NCBI GenBank assembly: GCA_039519185.1
Contig: CM076851.1
Location: forward strand, 95,849,531-95,913,530
Reading direction: 5' to 3'
Length of the DNA stretch: 64,000 bases
DNA from: Astragalus membranaceus
Taxonomy: Eukaryota; Streptophyta; Magnoliopsida; Fabales; Fabaceae
Part shown: piece after piece, positions 56,041 to 64,000 of the stretch
Position numbering within the stretch: the stretch's first letter is position 1
Layout: every line of letters begins with the position of its first letter
The notes under the pieces: generated by a model
Databases searched by the model: none
Seen by the model: only the letters and a program-made list of their open reading frames with translations
Told to the model about the DNA's origin: nothing
Program-made: the position numbers and the translations under genes

Positions 56041-56403
56041 GTAAGCTTTTCAACTTTGCTTGCATAATGTCACATTTTTATTTAGTACAAGTTATGCAGC
56101 TAATTTATTTGTTTTTGTAACAAACAATTGTAAAACAGGGAGAAGCTAATTTATTTGTATTGACTATTGAGCTATCTGGAAATCATTGATTTTGGATTTG
56201 TACCTAGTCAAAACTATACTTTACACGGGTGGTTTAGTTTGTACCTAGTCGTGATAGGTTTCCTTATTCTCATAACTCTGTTTTATCATTTCTTATTATT
56301 CTGTTAACATCTAGTTAGGCTGGTAGACTGTGTTTTATCAATCCTTATTGTTCTGTTAATTATGGTGGCACTAATATCTTCCTATTCATTGTCAACTTTC
56401 TAG

Positions 56404-56664
56404 CAAGGAAGGACTAGTTGCCTTGGTGGAGTACAATTAAAAGAAAATATTTAAGGGGAAACTCAAGCAAATGAAGTCTGCTTTAACAACACAGATAACA
56501 GAGGAGACTAATATATCTGAAGTCATTGAGACTGTAAAGTTGTGGGTTAGAGATGCTAAGTTGCCAGATGATGAGATTGTGCGGGTCTTGTGGGGTGTTT
56601 TAATAGATGTTGTTCAGTGGTCAGGGAAAAACCAGCAATAGAATGCAAATGTAGATAGTTTTTA
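56404..56664 (+). pseudogene. Captured exon of a W2-domain protein (BZW / eIF5-mimic family)
   Basis: After an acceptor-like TTTCTAG, the frame encodes KEGLVALVEYN, a TAA (56438-56440), LKQMKSALTTQITEETNISE, VRDAKLPDDEIVRVLWGVL and VVQWSGKNQQ, then a TAG. I recognise this as a segment of plant basic-leucine-zipper-and-W2-domain proteins (eIF5 mimics, translation regulators that bind eIF2/eIF3). The last stop fits CAG to TAG. The exon is in the same orientation as the other captured pieces, but the gene is unrelated to them. Confidence 0.8.
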
Positions 56665-57002
56665 AATGGCATTTTTTCTGAACCTTTTATTAGGCTCTGG
56701 ATATTGAGCTGTCCTGTTTTGTGCTTGAATTTATCTGTTACTGTATCTATTTTATTGTTATAATAAACTGCTTAGATACAAAATGTGAGTTTGAATGAAT
56801 GATTACTTGACTAATTTTATGAATTTCATGTTCAATTTTAGTTGTTTGATGTTAGTTTTGGAGTATAACTGAATACTACGATGTCAACGAGGTGGAAATC
56901 TAATTCTTAGTTCACATCTTACCACACACTACTATATATAGTATAGTAGCCTTCCCCTCTTCTCATCACCCTAAACATCTAATAAGAAATCAGTTGCAGA
57001 AC
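56665..57002 (+). other. T-rich intron/UTR-like DNA
   Basis: No coding similarity seen. It contains ACTACTATATATAGTATAGTAG (about 56928-56949), a short palindromic stretch. Confidence 0.4.
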
Positions 57003-57530
57003 AAAAAAAAACGAACAGAGGGAACAGAGGGAACAAAACGCGAATGGAAGGGATGATTTACCTTTAGCTTTGCAAGTTTCGTGAGATAGAACCTTTGATT
57101 CAGAGCCTGATTGGAAGAGAAACGCGAATGGAGGCTTGATGGGATGAGGAGGGTGATTCGGAGGGCGCGAATGGGAGGGTTTCACGAGGAGGTTGAGAAG
57201 TTGAAGAATACGGTGGGGGAGAGAAGAGAGCAAGAGGGGAAGGCTACGGTTTCACGGTGGGATTTAGGGATTTAGCGAGGGTGGGTTTCAGCGAGTATGA
57301 AGTTGTGGGGGAGAGAAGAGAGCGAGAGTGTGATGAGAAGAGGGGAAGGCTACGCCGGTGTCATCGAAATACGGTGGGATGAGAAGAGAGCGAGAGTGTG
57401 ATGAAGTTCTGGGATTTAGGGATGAAGAATACGGTGGGGGAGAGAAGAGAGCAAGAGGGGAAGGGATTTAGGGATTCAGCGAGAGGCTGGGTTTCTGAGA
57501 GCGAGAGCGAGAGTTTTTTTTACTTAATTA
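57003..57530 (-). repeat. Purine-rich repeats before the right CACTA end
   Basis: Partial copies of GAATACGGTGGGGGAGAGAAGAGAGC occur at about 57208, 57368 and 57430. They are mixed with GGGATTTAGGGATT and GCGAGAG runs. On the minus strand it looks like a TC-rich plant 5' leader, so it may be a captured promoter pointing left; this is inference. Confidence 0.45.
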
Positions 57531-57539
57531 AGTGACAAA

Positions 57540-57872
57540 AAAAATTGCAGAGTGAGTTAACGACGAATTTGGAGTTCCTCACTATTAGTGAGGAACACTT
57601 TTCCTCACAAACTGCGTCTCTAAATTCCTTTTCAACATTTTGTGACGAATTTAGTTACGAAATTTTTAATGAGGGATATTTTTCATCTCTAAATTCGTCA
57701 CAAAGTTACGAAATTTTTAGTGAGGAATATTTTTCATCTCTAAATTCGTCACAAACATAAGCTGTAGGTGCCCCCCTAGATTTATTTTTTTCGTCACTAA
57801 ATCCCTCACTAATAGTGAGGAATATTTATCCCTCTCTAAAATTCCTCTCTAAAAACAATTTTTTTAGTAGTG
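57540..57872 (-). repeat. Right CACTA terminus with subterminal repeats
   Basis: Repeats of the type AATTCGTCACAAA and ACGAAATTTTTAGTGAGG(A/G)ATATTTTTC are seen, with the palindrome CCTCACTATTAGTGAGG near 57577 and a similar one near 57802. The end is AATTTTTTTAGTAGTG at 57872. The next base starts the second copy of the duplicated block. Confidence 0.75.
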
Positions 57873-59244
57873 ACATTCTTAAATTCAGTGTTAGCACATT
57901 CAGCCAAGATCTTAGCCTGAGATGCGTTGAGGGGGGTGCCTTCGACGAACCTGCGGGGTCGTGCCTCACGATGCCCACCTCCTGCTTCTTTTCGCTGTCG
58001 GTTTTCTCGAGCGTCCCTCTTGTCGTCGCCGACCTTAGCTGCCTCTCGATAAGCCATATCGTCCTCTTCATAGTCCATGTACTTTTGTGACCTTTGAAGG
58101 AATTCACCCAAGTTCTTGGGTTTGTTGATCCCTACGTCAATTTGGAAAAGACTTCCCTTTCTTAGGCCATCTTTCATCCAAAATAATATTTGTTTGTCTT
58201 CCAAATTTCGAATACATTAAGCCTCCTTATTGAAACGCTCTATGCATTCTCTTAGTGTCTCGTCGTCACGCTGCCTGGCGGCCCTCAACACCTCTTCTGA
58301 CTTGGGCTTCAGCCGGGAGGCAGTGAAACGAGCTGTGAACATTCTTGTCAGCTGACTCCAAGAGGAGATGGAGTTTGGCTTTAGCTCTTGAAACCACTCT
58401 AATGTGGAGTTTTCAAGAGTGAGGGGGAAAATTTTACAGTGAACAGGCTCTCTGGCGCCTCTATAGCGAATCATCAGGGAGAAGTGTGCCAGATGGCGGT
58501 CTGGGTCTCCAGTCCCGTCATACATCTTGAGCGCTGGCAGTTTCTCCAAGGCCCTTGGTATTGGGCACTCATCCACCTTCCGAGTGAAAGGTCCTTCATC
58601 GGAGAACCTCCTTGAGTTGTGAGGGGAGACGTCCTCGTAGTCCAAATCTTGATACCTGCGGTGTTCGGGGGATCTCCTCGATGGTGACCCCCGGTGGCGT
58701 CTCTTGTGGGCTTTAGCCCGACTCCTTGACCTTTCCCTAGAATTAGAGGAGGCACGCGAGGAGGTTCTAGAGTGGGAGTCGTCGGGCCAATAAGTACCAT
58801 CTGGTGGTGATGGAGGAGTCTCTGGGGGTGAGTCTGCCCCTCTACACTTGTGTCGCCGAGGTGGAGAGCGGTCCACGTGCCTTCGCCTTAGGGGAAACGA
58901 TGGACGTGATGTCTTCGAGGGGGTGACTGTTGGTTCCTTGAAACCATGGTTGTTTGAGGAGGTGTTCCCCAGTAAGGCGGAGGCTGCTCAGGCATGGAAG
59001 TCACACGCCTTTCAATTTGCCTTAGGCGTGCTTCCTGCTGCAGCATGGTTTGAGTGCGATTGCACAGGAGATCCAAGAGTTGGATCACGTTCGGAGGTTG
59101 GGCAGGCTCCTGAGGGGAGTTTGTCTGCGGGATCTGGATGGGACCCTCGTCGGGCTGGCTGGCGACATTGCCCTCAGGAGTGCCCTCTGACTGGGGTGCG
59201 GGCACAGCAATGTTTCGAATCCGGGGTCTACCTCTGGGTGCCAT
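57873..59244 (-). pseudogene. Retand-type gag, second copy
   Basis: This copy starts at ATG 59244 and keeps the 232 bp missing from copy 1, including RSRSRAKAHKRRHRGSPSRR and MYDGTGDPDRHLAHFSLMIR of the capsid domain. A 1-base deletion near 58890 (relative to copy 1) shifts the frame, and the TAA shared with copy 1 lies at about 58217. It is cut at 57873 by the CACTA end, so the nucleocapsid zinc motif and pol are absent. Confidence 0.85.
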
Positions 59245-59296
59245 GGGAAAGCGGGAGGAAGTTCAACAAAGTAGAGATGATGTGAAAGATAAATAT

Positions 59297-59790
59297 CTCC
59301 CATTGTGGTCGCCAATGTTCTGTACCTTGCAGTGTTGGGATGACTGTAGTTGGTAGGTCACCTGCTGCCTGGCCAGAGGTAAATGCGAGCCCAATGTTCT
59401 GTATCTTGCACTGTTGGGAGGACTGCAGTTGGTAGGTCACCTGCTGCCTGGCCAGAGGTAAATGCAAGCCCGGGAGGGGTACCTGCGAAGCCACTCCGAC
59501 GCTCAAGTCAGTATTGAGAATAGGTGAGTGATTTAGCTAGAAATAAGAATCTACCTCTTTGTGGCAATGTGAGCCAGTATTTATAGGGAGTCGTGCCCAT
59601 TATGAGCCTTCGGATTGATAGAGTTGATTTGAGTCATCCAAGTATGAGAGTCATAATTGGACTTGCATATTGCGGATGTGGATCAATAGTGATTGGGTCA
59701 ATCCATGTCCAATTGCTGAATGAGCCTCTTGGTCCAGTCCAGAACAGATCTTATGAATTTCAATTATAATAGTTTAGTTAGTAGTTACGG
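59297..59790 (-). repeat. PBS and LTR, second copy
   Basis: The PBS lies at 59297-59314 and the LTR from 59316. The ~77-bp U5 duplication is better preserved than in copy 1 (TTCTGTA(C/T)CTTGCA at both units). The minus-strand TATA box is at 59578-59585. The outer edge is uncertain, as in copy 1. Confidence 0.6.
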
Positions 59791-61339
59791 CACCCCAATA
59801 TTTTGGACAAGCTCCGGACGTCGGCTTCCGGATTCGAACCCATGTGTGACCGGTGGTAGTGTTTGTCCGTAGGAAACTCTGTTTTGAGGGATCCACCAAC
59901 TCCCTGGGTTCGATAAGGAGGAATCCTAATCACCATTTTTAGCTAGACATGGGGAATATTTTTGATACAATAATTAAATTAAAAATGATAGTATATAATT
60001 AACCAAAACCTTAGACAATCCACTATTTATTCTCAACTTTGTGATCGATCTCTTTCTTTCATTTCACCAAAAAAATCTCCTTCTTTCTCTTATCTGGAAC
60101 TTGGGACTATTCCTAAAAGGGGGCATGTCATCACTCTCCAATAATACTTTGGAGAATCTACATCCAACGACATAAATTACTTTAAAAAATATAGCCGTTG
60201 CTTCTGAATATCCCCTTTTTCTGCTGAAAGTAGGCAAGAACATGGTCCCCGGGAGAAGAAATACATAACCAAGATATTATAACCAAGATATTATATACAA
60301 AAGCTATTCTTTATGAATAAGATATTCAGTGTCCTTTGTCTGTCGATCTACTAAAATATTGACAAATGCCAATAAAAAAATATTGACGATTAACAAAATA
60401 AGTATTTTATATATTCTAACTAGTATTCGGTGTCCTTTTGTCTTTTTTATATATTCTAACTAGTATTTTATTCGTGCATACGCACGGGTGATACTGTATT
60501 TGTTATAATTTGCTATAAAACTATAAATATGTTGAAAGTTGCAAAATGTAATAAAAGAAAAAGGAAAAGCTTGATAAAAGGCTATATTTTCAAATTTATT
60601 AAAATAGTTCTGTTGGAAAAAGTAAAAAAAAAGTCAGTATTTTCTTATAATATTAATAATGGAGTAAAATTGAAGAAAAAAGGAAATGAGATTTAAGGTA
60701 AAATATGCACCCCGGTTGCCTCTCTCGTTGCCACTCCCGTTGTCGATCTCATTGTCAGTCTCTCGTTGCCGCTCTCGTTGCCATGTGTTTACTCTATTTT
60801 TTTCTATATGATCTAATCTTAATTTAATCATTTTCACTTAATTATAAAATCATTATTTTGTCATTTTTAGCAGTGGTTAAAGTTTTTGTTACAATTCTTA
60901 GTGGTTAAATTGATTAATTTTAGTAGTTTGAGTAGATTATAAAAATAGTTTTAAAAAAATTTTAGTAAAAAAAAAACTGACAAAAAAGTTAATTTTTTTG
61001 GAAAAAAACTGACCAGCGTCAGCGCGTCAATTTTTGTTTTGAAGCTGCAAAAGCTATTTTTTGTCTTTTTGCGGGACATTTACTATTTTGCCCCCAATTT
61101 GTGACAAATGACAAAATTTTAAGATGTCTAAAAATGTCATTTTCCTAGCATACGATTAAAACATTGAGAGTTTTTTATATTTGTTAAACTAGTTTTAATA
61201 GAATTCTTTAGATATCCAACAAAAAAAATAATGTTTTAGATAATTAGGTATTATATTAGGAACTTACAGTGAGCTTGAATTCCTTCTAAGCTTCCACTAG
61301 GATCAATGAAGTTCAGGTGCTCGCAAACTTCATATTAGA
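59791..61339. other. AT-rich non-coding DNA, second copy
   Basis: Counterpart of 46831-48380. A Helitron-like 3' end on the minus strand (hairpin 60473-60486, CTAG at 60460-60463) is better preserved here. I see no gene. Confidence 0.45.
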
Positions 61340-61660
61340 AATACCTTCAGCGGACCCAACACCCTCCAAAGAGCTGACAGTCGACAAATCATCAAACAAA
61401 CGAGGAAGCGGAGCAGGCGTGACACTGGAGGGTCCGGACAGAATCATGCTATAGCTCTCCCTTCGGTTCGCTTTCAAGGCAAGCAACAATGAGGCGAAAG
61501 CTAGGAGTGAAGGCATTACAAGTCCACAACGACTCACAGTTGATTGTCAGACAAGTGCATGACGAATTTCTAACTCTGAGCCTGCAGCTGACTAAGTATC
61601 GTGACAAGGTAAAATCTCTTGAAAAACGCACGTGACCAGGGAACAAAACGCCTGAGTTGA
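61340..61660 (+). pseudogene. Tat-type RNase H remnant, second copy
   Basis: Counterpart of 48390-48700, with the same broken frames (SSNKRGSGAG, ALQVHNDSQLIV). Only scattered substitutions separate the two. Confidence 0.65.
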
Positions 61661-61944
61661 CATCCTATCCAAGCTGGCTAGCACTAAGAAGCCAGGATAA
61701 AACTAATCTGTCATTTAAGAAACATTGGCACAACCAAGTATCAAGACCGCCATCTATGTTCAACCTGTCTGAGGTCACACCAGAGCCCTGGATGAAAGAA
61801 CTATCTGATTACCTTGAGCACGACCGACTCCCACAAGACAGTGGCAGTGCGGTCAGAAACAAAAAATTCTCAGCCCGTTACTTGATGCTCGACAAATGTA
61901 TGTACATATGAGGATTTTCCACACAACTGCTAAGGTGTCTCACA

Positions 61945-62985
61945 AAGAACTATGTCGGATGGGTTCTCAGATTTTCATGACGGATCATGTGGAAGACACG
62001 TCAGAGAAAGATATTTGGCAACCAAGATCCTACGAGCCGGCTACTATTGGCCTAAAGTGAACATGGATAGTACCGATTATGTGCGGCGCTGTGACAAATG
62101 CCAACGATTCCCCAACATACCACAGGCTCCACCCTTAGACCTCCAATCCATTTTATGTCCATAGTCATTCCATATGTGGGGTGCAGACATCTTGGGACCA
62201 TTCCACCCCGCTCCCAGTCGGGTTAAATTCCTCATCGTTGCCATAGATTACTTCACTAATTTGGTCGAGGTCGAACTAGTTGTGATCATCTCCGTCGAAA
62301 GAGTTCCACGCTTTTATTGGAAAAAGATCATTTGTCGTTTCGGCCTACCATCTACCATCATCACCAACAATGGCACACAATTCACCAGCAACTCAGTGGT
62401 GGATCTATGTTTCGAGTGTGGAATAACACAAGTATTCACTTTGGTCGAGCACCCTCAAACTAATGGACTCGCTGAGGCCACCAAAAAAGTCATCCTCAAC
62501 TGATTGAAGAAGAAAATAGATGACGCCAAGGGCATCAGGGCTGAAGAACTCCCCTTGATATTATGGTCATATCAGACGACCCCACACTCCACAGCTCAAG
62601 AAACGCCTTTCCAGCTGGATTTCAGCACAGACGCCATGATCCCTATAGAAATCTTTGAACCAAGCCCACGAAGAATTTTATCCGACGAGGAAAACAACGA
62701 CCTCAATTTGCGGACAAACCTTGACCTGCTAAACGAATGTCGAGCATTGGCTAAAATAAAATAAGCGACGTTCAAAGGAAGGGCCACCCAAAAGTACAAC
62801 ACAAAGGTTGTCCCCAGAAAATTCAAAGCAGGCGACCTTGTAATTCGTAAAACAACAAGAGTAAGATAAGTCGGAAAATTATCCCCCAACAAGGAGGGAC
62901 CATTTCCTGTTCGAAAAGTTGTTGGAAAAGGAGCACTCAAGTTAGAGTACCTGGACGACCAAGATGTGTCTCTCGATCGTTAAAC
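61945..62985 (+). pseudogene. Tat-type integrase remnant, second copy
   Basis: Counterpart of 48985-50025. It has the same Asn in place of the catalytic Asp and the same stops (62501-62503, 62762-62764), plus a private TAG at 62162-62164 (Trp to stop). It keeps Glu in LCFECG, where copy 1 has Val. Confidence 0.8.
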
Positions 62986-64000
62986 GCAACAAACCTGCGC
63001 CACTACTTCATCTAAGAACAATGTAAATATCTTTCAATGACGAATGAAATTTCAGGGAATCTACTTCATACAGGCGGATCTCAATAGCAAGTGGCAACAG
63101 TCCCAGGGGCCTAACCCAGGTAATTCTTCTCCACTGTTGACGGACAACTAAATGAGTACCAAACAACACCTCTCTGCTGATGAGTAGAACCAACGAGAAA
63201 ACAACAAAGACACACTCAAGCCTGGGCAACGATTCGGTTTTCCTTTTTCGTTCTTGGGCGATATGTGGGTTTCCCCTGATCTAATTCAGGAGGGGGTCAA
63301 GGTGAAGAGCCTTGCCCATCCCCGAGCAACGACTCGGTTTTTCCTCTTCGTCCTAGGGCGGTACGTTGGGTTTTCCTTGATCTAATTTAGAAGGGGGTCA
63401 AGGTGAAGAGCCTTGGCTGACTACCGAGCAATTAACTGAGTCTTTCCTCTCCGTCCTAGGGCAATACGCTAGGTTACCCCTGATCCAATTCAGGAAAGGA
63501 TCAAGTCAAATAACTCGGCACACCCCCTCAGTTCAACATGCACAATGGCGATAAGATCCGGAAAAAAGGAGAACGGGGGAACCATCAATCTCAAAATTAC
63601 ATTATAGCAATACATGTACAACGCCAAAGCCCAGATGGGCTGAAACAAACAAACAAAAGGCACAAATGCAAACAGAAGAATCTGAAGCACTCCTTATGGC
63701 TACCAAAGCCAAACAATCGAGAGAAGAACTAATAGTTTCACCATCATTTGGGGAAGATACGTGTCTCAAAGTGACAGCCAAGAAGACATCAGAAACATTC
63801 TCCTTAACAGCGATGAAGATGCAAGTTTGGAGACATGCCAGAAGATGATGAACATCGTCACAACACACATAGAAACAGTCGAGCCGCATTACAAATATTG
63901 GTCGACACAACCTGCCGTGGAATCACTCGGCAAAAGAGAAAATCGAGACGGTCGGGGGAATAGGCAAAGCCAAACCATAGTCCACATCTGCCCAGAAATA
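62986..64000 (+). repeat. 3' region of element E, second copy, with ~101-bp tandem units
   Basis: The three tandem units lie at about 63220-63490, as in copy 1. The rest to the window end is non-coding and matches 50531-51040. Confidence 0.75.

Larger units (their letters stand above)
53107..57872 (+). mobile_element. CACTA-ended segment carrying captured host gene fragments (Pack-CACTA-like)
   Basis: The left end is CACTAGTGCAAAATTG with subterminal palindromes. The right end is TTTTTTAGTAGTG (CACTACTAAAAAA on the minus strand) with different subterminal repeats. Between them, on the plus strand, lie exon pieces of an SMP-domain protein, an unrecognised protein and a W2-domain protein, with introns. 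No transposase is visible. The 3-bp flanks differ (TTA left, ACA right), so the segment is either a chimera or two truncated elements joined. It separates the two copies of the direct duplication. Confidence 0.65.
57873..64000 (+). repeat. Second copy of the large direct duplication (matches 45144-51040)
   Basis: The block matches 45144 onward in the same orientation and runs to the window end, so it is longer than 6.1 kb. The offset is 12726 before the gag deletion of copy 1 and about 12958-12962 after it. In the ~490-bp integrase section I count about six differences. Shared stops in gag and integrase show that decay preceded the duplication. Confidence 0.9.

Overview
The window looks like heterochromatic DNA from a flowering plant, probably a eudicot. 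It is made almost entirely of nested transposable elements. I find no intact host gene, no tRNA or rRNA gene and nothing prokaryotic. The plant assignment rests on the Tat (Retand/Ogre) and Tekay/Del-type Ty3/gypsy elements, CACTA and hAT elements, PBS matches to tRNA-iMet and tRNA-Arg, and captured plant exons. Ogre-type elements are especially common in legumes, but the sequence does not prove a legume.

Layout. (1) 1-3493: 3' end and 3' LTR of a plus-strand Tekay-like element, inserted in the next element. (2) 3494-9032 and 43962-~46830: one minus-strand Tat/Retand-type element ('Retand A'). Reading on the minus strand it has LTR, PBS, gag, protease, RT, RNase H, integrase, then an intron-containing extra gene on the opposite strand. 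It is decayed by stops and frameshifts. (3) 9033-43961: a 34.9-kb Ogre-like element (about 18.3 kb without its insertions) inside the RT of Retand A. Its 4.6-kb LTRs, 5-bp target duplication AGGTC, tRNA-Arg PBS and polypurine tract are all visible. gag-pol stays in one frame once a 230-bp intron and one insertion are discounted; it carries four stops and no recognisable protease. (4) Two elements sit inside the Ogre. A Tekay-like element (16489-25200, minus) lies in gag. A 7.9-kb non-coding LTR element (30586-38529, minus) lies in a 73-bp tandem repeat of the 3' UTR, with perfect target duplication GCATT.

(5) 45144-51040 and 57873-64000 are two direct copies of the same ~6-kb composite (Retand gag and LTR, AT-rich DNA, plus-strand Tat RNase H-integrase remnant, 3' tandem repeats), offset by about 12.96 kb. 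(6) Between them lie a 341-bp hAT MITE with 8-bp target duplication (52010-52350), a LINE remnant (about 52400-52960) and a CACTA-ended segment (53107-57872).

The CACTA segment is the most unusual part. It holds exon pieces of at least two, probably three, unrelated host genes in one orientation: an SMP/C2-domain lipid-binding protein (NTMC2T6-like), a W2-domain eIF5-mimic/BZW protein, and one I do not recognise. Its two ends belong to different CACTA families. Other points of interest are a run of eight hairpin units in the transcribed leader of the Ogre, the spliced antisense gene of Retand A, and GGCGC-rich islands in the LTRs of two different nested families.
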